64,000 nt of DNA from Ligula intestinalis (taxonomy: Eukaryota; Platyhelminthes; Cestoda; Diphyllobothriidea; Diphyllobothriidae): the NCBI GenBank assembly GCA_036362985.1, contig JAYGXS010000007.1:18099793-18163792 (forward strand), in the 5' to 3' direction. Positions within the stretch are counted from its first letter, which is position 1, and each line of letters begins with the position of its first letter. Both the position numbers and the translations under genes were made by a program. This document shows, one piece after another, positions 44,867 through 55,862 of this stretch. The notes below the pieces were generated by a model that made no database searches, was not told where the DNA came from, and saw only the letters and a list, made by a program, of their open reading frames with translations.

Positions 44867-45532
44867 CTGAAAAGGCGAATGGGAAGCGCATCGTTCATCG
44901 TTGGAGGATGGAAAGGAAGAGCAGAATTCAAAGATCAAAGAAAAGGATGCAACTACCTTCCTGAAAATCTAAATATTGATAAGAAAAAATTCTCAAGACC
45001 CTTGCAACGCCGATCCGATGATCAGGTCACAAACATTGGCTGGTGAAAAAGGAGGTCTGACGAAAGTCGAAAAGACGAAGAATTGCAAGAACACTCAGAA
45101 ATAATTTAGCTGAGATTCCTTCTTTAAAAGCTTAACACCACTGGCACAAAAGGTACAAACAAGTCGAAGGGATAAAGAGGGGGGTGGGGTGCAAATAATT
45201 GTCGGGCGTTTAAAATTAGGGACACAACAAGGCGAATTGAAGGAATTTACGAAAGAGCGGTTCGAGAAAGACCTTTCCGCAAACAAAAGACAGTTCGATC
45301 TACTTGGTCGTGCAATAGGGGGATGTGGCGGTTGTCGCAAGCATGGTTAGCTGAATCATCCCACTAGTTTTTAACTATTCGTGGTTCATACTTGCCACAT
45401 CCTACTGATTGATTTCAGATTACCTTTCCATATATGCCACCGACGGGGAATGAACGCAACAGGCCACAAACAATAGAAAGGTTCAGGACACTGACATATG
45501 ACAAAATAAAAAGGCCATAAGGATAAATTTAC

Positions 45533-46381
45533 CGCATCTTCCGACAAATACTCATTCATAGACTCGTCCGCTTCCAGGGAACCCAACCCTAAAGCCTGGT
45601 TGACTAGCTCCATGGCGCCGGCAATGCCCAGGTTACCGAGATCATCGTTTTCCGGGGGAACCTGGTTCGCAGCAGGGGAGTTAGCTACACTAACAGGAGC
45701 GACCTGCTCGATAGGTCTAGAGGACGGTTCCGACTGCAGTTCGGTGCTGACAAGCATCTGGCCAGGCCTGTTGGGGGCAGCAGAAGGGGCAACCCCCCAC
45801 TCAGGGGGACTTTGTCGACTCGCACCACCGCCACCACCACTAGCGGTGTTTTCTGTGGCCGCAGCTGAAGCAGCGGCAGAATCCTGGAAACACTGTATCA
45901 GGATACGTGCCATGCGCTCTGTCAGGTCACCGTTCTCATCAGAGGCCTGTTGTCCACCGGCATCATCACCGACGTAGACAAATTCCACGGGCTCGAGGGA
46001 GCCAGCGTGGGCAACAAGCTGAGGTTCCGGTGCATTCGCTTCCTCATTGGAGTTACCGTCGTCAGCATCATCATCATCATCGTCATCATCATCGTCGTCG
46101 TCGTCATCGTCGTCATCATCATCATCATCTTCGTCGTCATCATCATCGTCCTCGACATCTTCATCCTCGTAGTCCTCATCGGCCGCACAACTGTGCTCAG
46201 AGGTTGTGACACCAGTTTCTCTGGAGTTCGGTTCGAAGGCCGGTCTGCCTTCCTCACGTGAAGCTCCAGCACCGATTTCCCAGTTTGCAGAGGCGCCAGC
46301 AGGGACAGTGCGTCTGGTGCGTGAACCCTCCGCGGTACTGTCCTCATCTTCGTCCATTTCACTAAACTCATCCATAAACCA
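45533..46381 (-). CDS. UBR4: UBR4 exon 10 of window (poly-Asp acidic exon)
   Basis: 849 nt (283 codons), phase 0 to 0, acceptor TTTCTTTTTTCAG, donor GTAAAT. It carries MDEFSEMDEDED, then a long Asp/Glu run encoded at about 46058-46165 by (GAC/GAT)n. Human UBR4 has a shorter run, GDKDDDDDDDADEK, at the same place. A flexible Ser/Ala/Gly/Pro region follows, then GAMELVNQALGLGSLEAD, corresponding to human PLEALLAGAEG. The Asp run is a coding microsatellite, so its length may be polymorphic. The repeat gives spurious His- or Val-rich open frames on the opposite strand. Confidence 0.85.
46058..46165. repeat. Coding trinucleotide repeat (poly-Asp)
   Basis: Runs of TCA/TCG/TCT triplets on the plus strand, equal to GAY codons on the minus strand, inside UBR4 exon 10. 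It encodes a run of Asp and Glu longer than in human UBR4. Confidence 0.95.
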
Positions 46382-46499
46382 CTGAAAAAAGAAAGAGGTG
46401 ATGGTTAAACAGATAGAATGAGTCCCGAGGCAGAGAGGGACGAGCGAGTTCAGTTAGCGAGGGGTGTCAACACCTCCTGATCTAAACCGGCAAGAAGGC

Positions 46500-46652
46500 A
46501 AGCTCGTGGCTCAATAGTTAGCACGTTGGTTTTTTATCAAAAGGTCACGGGTACGAGGCTGGGGTGGGGCCGGATATGGCTGACTGATTACTGTTAATGG
46601 GCTAGGAATGTCTATTCCAGTCTTACCTGCCTTTGCCGGCAATGCTATCAAA
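46500..46652 (+). mobile_element. tRNA-derived SINE, copy 3
   Basis: Head with A-box CTCGTGGCTCAATAGTTAGCA and a weak B-box; body TATGGCTGACTGATTAC, GGAATGTCTATTCCAGTCTT, CCTGCCTTTGCCGGCAATGC. Aligns with copies at 19377 and 29085. It ends about 50 bp from the donor of UBR4 exon 9, on the opposite strand. Confidence 0.65.
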
Positions 46653-46703
46653 GGTTAGAAGGCTAACGATCGAAAATTGCCAGAGGGCGGGGGCAAAACG
46701 TAC

Positions 46704-47252
46704 AATTGGATCAGTGCTGTCTGTCAGACTGTCTGCGGCCTGATGCTGCACACGATGCTGTCGGGTTCGCAACTGCAGTTCTGCGGCGGCCGCTTGTAGA
46801 CCCAACAACTCAGCGTGTGCCCCAGCCAATCGCAGACGCGAGCGCATATCATCGTTTATAAGTTGCAACAGCTCGGCTACCTCAACACCCAACGCCTCCA
46901 GGTCGGATTCCGCGTCCTGCAGGCGCCTTATACGACGGCTCACGTTGGTAGCGGAACCACCGCTTGCGGTCGTGGGTTGATTCCGACGCAGTGGCCTTAC
47001 ACTGCTGCTGGCTGAGGCATTCTTGGTCTTGTCAGCAGTTCCATTGGATGGCATGCCGCACTGCTGTCTTGCAGCAGATTCATCGGTGGGCGCTGGCGCG
47101 TCCACTGACGTTACGGCAGTTGGCTTTTCGGGCGTGATGGGAACTTCTGAGTCTGCTGAGTCGGGCTCGAATAAAGCGAGGGAGAGCTGATGGTTACCGG
47201 GAAGTAGACACGTAAGACAGCCACAGAGCAGGTCCCGGGTATGCACAGCGAT
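46704..47252 (-). CDS. UBR4: UBR4 exon 9 of window
   Basis: 549 nt (183 codons), phase 0 to 0, with acceptor CTTCCCCTCTACCAAG and donor GTACGT. The start IAVHTRDLLCGCLTCLLPG fits human VSFSCKQALIRVLRPRNK directly after the previous exon's LLMHENIQ. Then comes a disordered Ser/Thr/Pro/Ala-rich linker. After it is a probable amphipathic or coiled-coil helix (RRIRRLQDAESDLEALGV ... ELLQLINDDMRSRL). The donor lies about 50 bp from SINE copy 3 in the following intron. Confidence 0.78.
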
Positions 47253-49178
47253 CTTGGTAGAGGGGAAGAATTGTGGACAAATAAGATTTAAAAAATGCGG
47301 ATATAATACGTGACGAAAAAAGGGTGAGAATTCAACGAATCTATCTATTTTCTGTGGTAACAGGTGTAATTCCAGACGCTTTCCACCAACATAAAGCTAA
47401 ATAACCAAAGAGCACAATCGTGGTCTTTCACGGGGCAAAATCATGATTCGACGAGATCTAACGCGACGGCAGAGTCAACAAAGCAGACAGTCACCGGTTG
47501 TTGGTAGCTGTAGCGAAATTCAAGGACATGCCTCAGTGTGAATACCTGGTCCGAACACTCACGCCCAGGCCTGAAATCACCCGTTAAGGATATCAACGAT
47601 TGTCTTCGCAGCGGCTTCGATTAGACTTACGTTATGGTAGTTCTGGCAACTCATATTATCTCGATACTTTAGGACGAGTTAAAAGGTGACCGAGCACTCG
47701 TCATCAGGAACGAATTCATCTCCGCAGGCTTATTCAATCAGCTCAGGGTGCCAGAGTGTAAATACAAGATACGTAAAGTTCAATGGGTATACCGTCTTCT
47801 CCAGGTACCTTGTTGTTATTCCTACGTAGCACGTTGGGCACATATGAAGGGTGAACTTTCAAGCGTTTATGAATGGGAATGTGGTCAGAGCAGTTTGAAT
47901 GTTACCAGTCTCGGTATCATTTACTAATCTGCTATAATGAGACAAGCTACGGAGCCTTAAAGTGATCCGTGCACCATGATTGACTTCTACAATGGCTCAA
48001 GACAACACGATAAGGCACACGATTACACAAGGCACTCTCGCCTGCCCCATCACTGACGTATTCTAAAATAACAGTGAACTGCAGTAGCAGAATACTGAAG
48101 GAAACGCCTCCGCCTGAAGTCTTTGTAACTCTCACTGCATCAGTTCTATTCGCCAGCGTGACAGGTAAGATACAGAAAAGGGTTTGAATGTGGCAAGCGA
48201 GAAGGTTCAACACTACTGCCTCAAAGCGTACACGAATGTTATTTACGCAGGCAGTTGTTTATGAAGAAGCACATTCGAGCCGCATCCAACTCGCAGTCTA
48301 TTCCCATAGTAGCAGTTTTAAAAATTGCACAATTAATTCACAAGGATTGTAGAGCGGCGTCTATGCGGTGGTTGAAGTGGCTAACTCGGTTGTTGTAGGA
48401 GAAGACGATGGAAGACACTTGAAGAACATGTGCATTCTGTATAGAAACTCAGTGATGAGCGGAGTCCCGATGTGGAAAACGCTGGGCATTTGTGCGCACG
48501 CTTTTGTCTGCAAGGATGATGTGGACGGGAGTGAGTCAGTGTCCGTTTGATAAGAAAACTGGCTGAAAGTAATTTTTGGGCGAGCCTGTGATTAGCTGGA
48601 CTAGAAGCTGTGCCCGGCAACTCGAGAACCGTGATCGTGTGATCTCTTTCGTGGCGTGAGCGCTACAGGTGAAAGGCGCTACAAACCCTCAAAGCATCCA
48701 TAAATAAAAATGAAAAAAGATGGCTGATAAAATTGCAAGTGACAAGCAGCTGTCTGCCGACAAAGAAATCGTATACTCATTTATCTTACGTAGCCCAATT
48801 ACATGTAATTATGGTAACTGGGTGTTTAGGAAAATCGTGACTGATAAGAGAAAAGCTTGATGCGTGTCAAGTTTACAGTAACATAAATTCACAGAGTAGG
48901 AGAAAAGACCAGCATCCATCGGCTGAGCATCCCACGCTGCAACCACTCCATAAGTGAAAAAAGATCTGCGTACATCGATGTTAGCTTTCCATGTGGGAAG
49001 GACTGTGCAGAAGTAATGTAAAAAATACAAATTCACAGAGGCCCAGTATAGTCTGATTAAAATAGTCCAACAGTCAACGATGAACTTGTTGTAGTTCACT
49101 GTCAAGACAGCTTAGCCCTTTTTGGAAGACCACAGAACAGATGCCAAAAGAGTCAAAAACACACATTCCATCATTTAC
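47253..49178. other. Intron between UBR4 exons 8 and 9
   Basis: No exon, transposon protein or RNA gene recognised. The flanking exons join in phase 0 without need of anything here. Confidence 0.4.
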
Positions 49179-49952
49179 CTGAATATTCTCGTGCATCAGC
49201 AGACGGAAGAGGAGTCGAGTTAGTTGTGCGACTGGGTCGCCCGCTGTTACCGCCTGCTGACTACCAGACCTCTCTCTCTTCTTCCCATTCCGGCGACGAC
49301 AAGTCAGCGCATCCGCGAGCAGATAGAAGGAAGCCCGGACGAGAGGCTGCAGTACGCTGAAGACGTCAAAGTTGGCGTGCAATCGTGGCGCAATCAGACT
49401 GACCCCTCCTCGGGGGCGACTGCAGCTCAGGTTGGCAGCACTGACACATTGCTCGCCGGAAGACATCGCACTCTCCAGGACTGGTACAGCACCGCGGATG
49501 ATATCACACATGGTACAGTCGAAATCCGTCGTTGGCGCGCAGGACAGGCAGCTACCGGCAGCTGCCAGGGAGAACTCGTGCTTGTGTTGAAGCAGACCGG
49601 CCAAACGCTGTAAACAGCTAGAAACTCGTCTCAAGTCGACATCGGAGGCCGCCGCCGCCTGCTTGACATCGGTAGCGTAGGCGATTAACAGGGCCTCCGG
49701 GTTAAAGGTAAGCTCGAGTGAGACTAGCGCCGTATTTGAGGAGACTGAAAGGGTGGAGCAGAGGCGAAGGAGGCGAGAGGTCAGACCGTGGGAGATCCCC
49801 CCAGTAGCAGCAGAACAGGGGGAGGGAGCTGGCTGCGGAGAGTTAGAGAAGGTGGCGAGAGAAACCTTCTTCAGACAGTCAATTGCCAACGGTTCCAGTT
49901 CTTTGGTGACCGTCGGTAGGACGCACGCATTTGATGCATTTTCAGCATAATC
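49179..49952 (-). CDS. UBR4: UBR4 exon 8 of window
   Basis: 774 nt (258 codons), phase 0 to 0, acceptor TTCTCTATTGTAG, donor GTAAAT. Starts DYAENASNACVLPTVTKEL and ends QLTRLLFRLLMHENIQ, which corresponds to the human ASKIYMQMLLCPDPAV segment. The middle has Cys/Ser-rich stretches and a basic RRRNGKKRERSG patch with no recognised domain. The helical ends suggest an armadillo/HEAT-like superhelix. Confidence 0.8.
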
Positions 49953-50055
49953 CTACAATAGAGAAGGAGGGGATGGAGAGAGAGGGTACAAAATGACGAG
50001 CTCAACAGAGGCAAAGACCTGGGAGGGGAGGAAGGGAGGAGGGCGGCAGACTCAC

Positions 50056-50318
50056 TTTGGCACTAATTTCAAGACTGAGGGTAGAAGACAGGAAGGCGCA
50101 GAGGGAACTTAGTAGAGCAGAGTAGTTGGGTTGAAAGACCGAAGTGGCGGAGCAGCTGCTGAGTAGGACAGCCATGTCACTGGTCTCGTAAGTTGGCGAC
50201 ACAAAAGCACAGTCTGGTCGTGAGGGCGCGCCAGAATGATTGCGCAGAGCGTCAGTAATAAAGCCAGTCGTCAAGACGCGATCCATCCAGTTCACCAGAG
50301 CGGCGTTATAGAGACCAG
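50056..50318 (-). CDS. UBR4: UBR4 exon 7 of window (helical)
   Basis: 263 nt with acceptor TTCTCTATGCCTGCAG and consensus donor GTGAGT. It encodes a helix-rich segment (GLYNAALVNWMDRVLTTGF ... LLSSLCAFLSSTLSLEISAK). By position this corresponds to the human block starting TVLERLVVSSLEALESCF. Similarity here is mainly in helical pattern, so identity rests on order and on phase (2 nt in, 0 out). The preceding intron (50319-53627) contains the hAT relic. Confidence 0.78.
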
Positions 50319-51204
50319 CTGCAGGCATAGAGAAAAAGGCTAGTGAGAACGTAGTCACAGGACTTACTCCAAACCGATCGAGAGCCTTGCCAGCGCGGTA
50401 AATTGATGCGTTTTAAAAAATTCATCAAATTTTGCTAATAGGATGATGCTGATGATGAAGTTAATGATGCAGAAAAACGGCCAAATAGCCAGAGAAGACA
50501 CCATCAACTAGGTCAAGTTTGCAGCAGAGAAAGGCTCAATTAGGAACAAGCTGGCAGTCCGGACGACGGTGAAGATAGCTTAACCTGTTTGCATATTACA
50601 TTGAAGTCTGTAAAACACTGAGTTAACTTAAACTTCTGTACCTTCACACATGAAATATTGGAAGAAAATTGGTTTACGTTTAGTGGATAGACACTTTGAA
50701 TACTTTTAAAGCAATTCGAAATGCAATAGATATCGAATAAAAGCGGCTAAAAGTATATTTATTTTAAAAAAAACACGAAAAAGGTTCAAGTAATACGTAG
50801 TAAATAGATTAATCATATATAAAACAGCAAAAATAATGAAAAAAACGTAAGCCTACTTTGAGCCAACCCAGTAAAACCTATGTGGGTTTTTCAAACTGTT
50901 GAACAGAGTTTATAAAGCAGAGTCCGCACTTACGAGTTAAGTTATTTCCAGGGATCTGTGCAAACCGTACTCTGACTCAAGCTTGAACAATGTGGGTTGT
51001 TACATTCCTTTTCAGTAGTCGTATAAATTCAATCTATCGGCATTGACGTCATCTGGAGTGGTTCCTTCAAATCACTTTCGATTGCCTTTTCCTCTTCAAG
51101 CGCGGGTCACAACAGTACTAAGAATCACATAGGTTAAGACCCTTTCCCACGACCAGGAACGAACATTTCTGGGTGACTGTGCCCCTCAGTTGTTCCATAC
51201 ATGG
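50319..51204. other. AT-rich intronic sequence left of the hAT relic
   Basis: No gene or recognisable repeat seen. Confidence 0.4.
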
Positions 51205-51212
51205 GTATAGCC

Positions 51213-52619
51213 CCAAGGTCGGGAAACTATGGCTCTTTTGATGATTGCGTATGGCTCTCTCAGAACATTCAGATTTTGTGTGTATGGTAAGAAAAAAGGA
51301 TTTGTGGCGCTTCTCTGTGAACATGAAAATAGACCCATCCTACGTTTCCAATGCATTCTACACCAGGAGGCTCTTTGTGCTCAGATATGTGACGGGCAGC
51401 TTGGCGAAGTAATGTCAGTGGTCATTCGTATAAAAAACTTTATTGTTGCCCGAGCCTCAAATGATCGACAGTTTAAAACACTGCTGGATGAAGTTGGAAA
51501 TAACTATCACGGTCTGATTTTGCACAGCAAGTTACGTTGGTTGTCAAAAGGGAAGGTGCTTTGCCATTTTGCAGCTTAACTGAACGAAATCCGGACTTTC
51601 CTTGAAATGAAGGGCATTGAGCATCGTGAGCTAGCCAAACCTGAGTGGCTCCTCATGTTTTACTATCTCGTGGGTATGACCGAACATCTGAACCAACTCA
51701 ATGTTAAATTGCAAGGCAATGGAAATACAGTGTTATCCCCTCAACAATCCCAGTTTGCTCTTGAAAACAAGCTGGAACTCTTTATCATGAATCTTGAAAC
51801 AGATCGTTTACTACATTTTGAAAAACTGAGACAATACAAAGATGCATGCACAGTAAGTGAGTTAACTCAAAACTTTGATCTTCGCCAGCTAGTTGCTTTC
51901 ACATCCAGTCTCATACAGTCGTTCAAAGCATTCTTTGGAGAATTTCGAGAGCAAACTCGTCTTTTTAAGTTAATCATCTATCCACCCGAGTGTTCACTGA
52001 ACACAGCCGACCTAATTTATATTCCTCGTCTCTCCTTTAGAGATTTCGAAGAAGAATTGACTGACCTGAAGGCCTTAGAAATGTGGGTGAATAAGTTCAA
52101 GACACTCAATGTAGATTTGGAAAGAATCGCACGGCATAAAGCGGAGTTGGCAAGCAAGCACATGTGGGCAGAAATTAAAAAATTAAAACCAAAGACCAGC
52201 TGATAATAAAAACTAAGAACACGCTTCCGGTCACATATCACACATTGCAGCGTATGAGTATTGCCATATTGACCCTGTTTGGATCTACGTATGCATTTGA
52301 GCAGTCATTCTCACATCTTACATACATCAAGTCCACCCAAAGATCAGGCCTAACGGATGAAAGCCTCAACAATTGCATGAAGCTTAACTTCACCAACTAC
52401 CAACCAGACTATAAAGCCATCAGCGAAACCATGCAGCACCAGAAGTCCCAGTAACAAGGAATATTATAAGAACATCATTGAAATAAATAAATTCAGAGGC
52501 TTATTATACTCGCATTTGATTGCATTTCATCTAAAAATATACAACATGGCTCGCACTAAAATATATTCTCAAATATTTGCTTTCTTAGCTCCCTCAGTTA
52601 AAAAGGTTGCCGACCCCTG
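51213..52619 (+). mobile_element. hAT-type DNA transposon relic
   Basis: Right terminal inverted repeat GGTTGCCGACCCCTG (52605-52619); left end CCAAGGTCGGGAAAC (51213-51227), matching its reverse complement at 10 of 15 positions. Flanks are GTATAGCC (51205-51212) and GTCTAGCC (52620-52627), an 8-bp target duplication with one change, as expected for hAT elements. Internal sequence encodes a decayed transposase. Confidence 0.8.
51229..52454 (+). pseudogene. hAT-type transposase remnant
   Basis: Three open pieces in the plus direction. FQCILHQEALCAQICD and VVIRIKNFIVARASNDRQFK and LHSKLRWLSKGKVLCHFAA (51229-51579), TEHLNQLNVKLQGNGNTVLS to SFRDFEEELTDLKALEMWVN (51607-52203), then LFGSTYAFEQSFSHLTYIKS (52245-52454). 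These match the core and C-terminal dimerisation region of hAT transposases of the GTF2IRD2/EPM2AIP1-like type (HxxC...HSxxRWLSRGKVL, LFGSTYxCEQxFS). The N-terminal BED zinc finger and first catalytic part are missing. Stops and a frame change separate the pieces. Confidence 0.82.
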
Positions 52620-53229
52620 GTCTAGCCGGATGACGACTGCAGAAAAAGTCTCCTCCAGCATCTCTTGTGCAAAGATTTGAGGTCCAGATATCTTATCATT
52701 TTCATCCTCCCAAAATAGGCCGAGCCAATGACAAGATGGCTAGACTTCTGCTGGAAAGTTGCTTCGACTGGCACACTTAACAGAGCCATAGACCTTCATC
52801 CTGCTTACCAGGCGGTACGCCAACGGCTCGAGTCAGTTTGAACAAGGCCAACAGGATGGCGAAGAAGACACGAACGTGGAGTACAACTGAGATCAGAGGA
52901 AGATAGGAGAGGGTCGGCCAGGGACCAGACGACCAGCCTGGAACGCTACCTCACCTCTACCGCGCACACGAGGTTGGCATGAGCTCATGCGGGCAGCAAC
53001 AAGTGATTAGTCCGTCAGTGGACGAGGGACAGTCAAGCAAGCGCACTGAGTTGCCAACAATTACGACAGTTGCAAAGGCGACAAAGCTCACACGAGCACC
53101 CCAGCGGTCAATTTCACGGACAGTCAGCAGCCAAAAGCAGGTAAAAGTTCGTGCGCCGAGCACGGATATAATAAGCGGCATGCAGCGAGGCTGAAACAGT
53201 CCCGACAAACAGGAACAACCACAACGCTA

Positions 53230-53285
53230 CGCTAACGTTGGAAACAAGCGAGTGTCCGAAACGTCAGTCCCAATATAATTCGGTC
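53230..53285 (+). other. Decayed hammerhead-like / Penelope-end motif
   Basis: CTAACGT, GGAAAC...GTGTCC stem, GAAAC (53258-53262), GTC (53263-53265), AGTCC. Same layout as other motifs of this type in the window, but the CTGANGA core is degenerate. Confidence 0.45.
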
Positions 53286-53627
53286 CATGACTTTGAACCT
53301 TCTTCTTCGTCTTTGGGGGATGATGAAAACAAGTATCTCTTGTCTTCGGTAGCACTCTCTTTCTGCATATATTTTAGGTAATTGCCGTCGAGAGTTCTAG
53401 ATTGAGCCTCAAGGCGCAACGGAACGAACATATACTACAAACCAGATGGGCGAAGAGACCCTTCCAGGACCAGAAAGGAACATCTCTGGGTTATCCATTG
53501 CAGATAAAACTTTACCGGTGCTGGGGGATAGTCACGGTGTAACCAAAGGAGAAGACTGTACGTGAACCAGAGTTCGGGAAAGGTAGTCTCAGAAAAAAAC
53601 GATAGTTGAGTTAAGGCGGTGACTGAC

Positions 53628-53795
53628 CACGTTTTTCAGACGGCGAACAAGCTTCCGACTCCATAGGGCAATTCTTCTCTGATCGAGCGACGGGCCAAGA
53701 AGGCAACATTGAGGGATCGAGATGGGCACGGGGCACGGAGTAGACTCGAACAGTATCGATGCTAGTCAGTCCATCCGGGTGCTGACTCCGACCCA
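53628..53795 (-). CDS. UBR4: UBR4 exon 6 of window
   Basis: 168-nt exon, acceptor TTGTGTTTTGTAG, donor GTCAGT. It encodes GRSQHPDGLTSIDTVRVYSV, aligning with human GASVDPAGVTMIDAVKIYGK, so the join to the previous exon reconstructs a conserved motif. The tail LDPSMLPSWPVARSEKN is less conserved. It leaves in phase 1 (G), and the next exon supplies CT to make Ala. The GTCAGT donor type recurs at exon 19 of this gene. Confidence 0.87.
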
Positions 53796-54185
53796 CTACA
53801 AAACACAAGACAGAAAAAGTCAGACTATGAGAGAAAAAAATGCCCGAAGTGAAAACGTTAGGTTCATCGAACGCAAATGTGTGGCTGGGTCATGTCAAAT
53901 AATCTTCAAACGGCTTAATCCGTCAGGCAAAGAAGTTACAACAACTTGGCTAATATGTTCAACAGAACTTCAAGAAGTCCATAATAGGGGGTAGCGTGGC
54001 TACATGATCCGAAAATAGTTGTTTTAAAACAAACCTGAAAACAATGACGGAAGTTAAATCAATCAGCAAATATACAGAGGCGACGTACGAAAATACAAAA
54101 TGCAACTGACGCTTAAGAGCAAATTTTCAAGCGAGACTTCAATAGTGCGATTATGTTTGGCACAGAAGCACAAAAAAATACTCAC

Positions 54186-54303
54186 CACAGAGATGGAGCG
54201 GTGTCTGCGGAATAAACATCTCCTCGAGGCAGAGAGGCAACTCCAACGTGCACGATTTCGACTGCTTTCCCGATGAGGGTACATCGACCCGACGGCCAAA
54301 AAT
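54186..54303 (-). CDS. UBR4: UBR4 exon 5 of window
   Basis: 118-nt exon with a textbook acceptor (CTGCTTTTCAG) and donor (GTGAGT). It starts IFGRRVDV, directly matching human UBR4 IEIFGRTMQL. It continues LELPLCLEEMFIPQTPLHL, matching the human FDFPFTREEALQADKKLNLF region. Leaves in phase 1; the single G joins TG of the next exon to make Val. Too short to appear as a long open frame by itself. Confidence 0.88.
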
Positions 54304-54390
54304 CTGAAAAGCAGAAAATACCTTGAGCATAGACGCAAAACAGGCAGGGGGTAGTCCGTCAGTAAAAGATTCAGCGAAAACTCAACTAAC

Positions 54391-54672
54391 CGAAAGGAAG
54401 CGTGGCCAACTGGATTCCTTGGTGTTGGCGTCTGCGGTTAGTTCAATGACCAAACCAACTATAACCTCGCTGCATGGCTTGGTATTGTCAATGTCCAGCA
54501 CAAAAGCCACGTTCTCGGGGGCGAATTCGGTTGACTTGGCAATCTTTGTGGGCAGCGACTTGTGAGCTACGCTGTGACCAGCGCGGGTGACGGGACTACC
54601 CGCAGTGATCAACCGGTGACGCAGCAGATCCTGATTATAAATGCCCAGCAAATCCTTCCCACCGAAAGTAAT
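54391..54672 (-). CDS. UBR4: UBR4 exon 4 of window (conserved FGG block)
   Basis: Exactly 94 codons, phase 0 to 0. Acceptor CCAACCAG, donor GTTAGT. It opens with ITFGGKDLLGIYNQDLLRHR, a clear match to human UBR4 VEFGGNDLLQVYNAQQIKHR. It continues with an IAKSTEFAPENVAFVLDIDN segment matching the human FTIEISNNNSTMVMTGMRIQ region. This is one of the best anchors for the gene identity. The region is thought to be part of the scaffold of the ligase rather than its catalytic end. Confidence 0.9.
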
Positions 54673-55082
54673 CTGGTTGGCGGCAGTTGGAAAAAAGGGA
54701 GAAACAAGTGAGGGCAACAAATAGGAACGCATTGCTCATTTCGAATGGCACAAACGAACAAGTCTTCGGTGACTTCTGGGTGAACTGGTGTACAGTGGGA
54801 AAGACCTGCGTCAACTCTATCACACTGCACGCCCCCTCACCCACAGAGGCACAAAAATGTCAAGACGCAGGCAGATGTGGACAGAGGTACATTGTCTGAC
54901 AAAGTTAAACTGCCCTTCTAGGCGTGCCAGAAAAGGCTTTGTCACCGTAGAATTTGCCAGATCTCTGTGAGAGCGGGTCGAATGTGTAAAATTTCGTTTT
55001 CTCTTAACATATACCCCCCCCTTCATTAACATTCATAAACGTCTACATTACATCAGCAGTTTACGTTCCTATCACAGATGTC

Positions 55083-55395
55083 AAATCCTAATCTGGCGAT
55101 TTATAGATGTGTGCATTTTCCTCTTCATTCGCTACTGCTCTCCGATTACTTTTTCCAGCCTTGCTTAAAAGACTGGTTGATTTCTAAACGCGTCCTCCAA
55201 ATGCTCCCTTCAGCTGCCGGCGATTTACGCTCTTCTAGCTGATAGTATAATATAACGACACTTTACAACAGTCAAACAGCTCACTGATCGAATTCTTGAT
55301 GAGATAACCATCCATGCTGAATTAAAGACCGCTGAGTCTTTCCGTACTATGCGCCAAGGTTTCAAATATATGTCCTGCCTAAATGGTTAAGGAGA
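55083..55395. repeat. Dispersed repeat R2, copy 2
   Basis: Second copy of the repeat at 27787-28105, in the same orientation, in the intron between UBR4 exons 3 and 4. Similarity runs from AATCTGGCGATTTATAGA to TACTATGCGCC and beyond. Non-coding. Confidence 0.65.
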
Positions 55396-55471
55396 GTCCA
55401 CTGTTTACCGATCTTTTACATAAAACTGTCTAAGAGTCACTGAAACGTAAACTGCAACATGGTAAACGTAC

Positions 55472-55862
55472 GTTTTCTGTGGCACTGGACCATTCCAAAA
55501 AGTCGAAAACAGGTTTTGAGACGCCCGTTGACTCAAGGATACGACGCAACAAGGGCAGTGCTGAGACAGCCCTACTAAAGAAGGCCCAGGGGGATTCGAG
55601 GTTTGCACGTCGGGCATGTACTTTTTTCAGAGCAACCTGATCGCCAATGTCCCACAACAGGCCTGATTCGAGGGACAGCAAGTCACCGTCGATTGTGGCG
55701 GGCCAGGACAGAGGGAGGGACGAGGCGGCGGCCGGAGACGTTGAGCAGACGGCTGGCTGGCACCAAAACTGGCCTGGCAGAGCAGCGGGTAGGCGGTGCT
55801 CCCTGATAAAGTCAGCCTCGAGGCCCGAAGATTCTGCGGGTGCAGACGGGGTTGCCAAAGGG
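55472..55862 (-). CDS. UBR4: UBR4 exon 3 of window
   Basis: Acceptor CTTCCCCCCTCTAG and donor GTACGT bound a 391-nt exon. The incoming C completes AA|C (Asn). The middle, QFWCQPAVCSTS, resembles human YWLQPSLQPSS. The end, SKPVFDFLEWSSATEN, resembles human VTFPIDFFEHNQQLTD, just before the strongly conserved FGG block carried by the next exon. The central part is rich in Ala, Leu and Ser and is poorly conserved. It joins the next exon in phase 0. Confidence 0.8.

Noticed and set aside
45907..46261. Plus-strand open frames rich in His/Arg or Ile/Val opposite the acidic exon
   Set aside because: They are antisense readings of the (GAY)n repeat of UBR4 exon 10 and have no other coding evidence.
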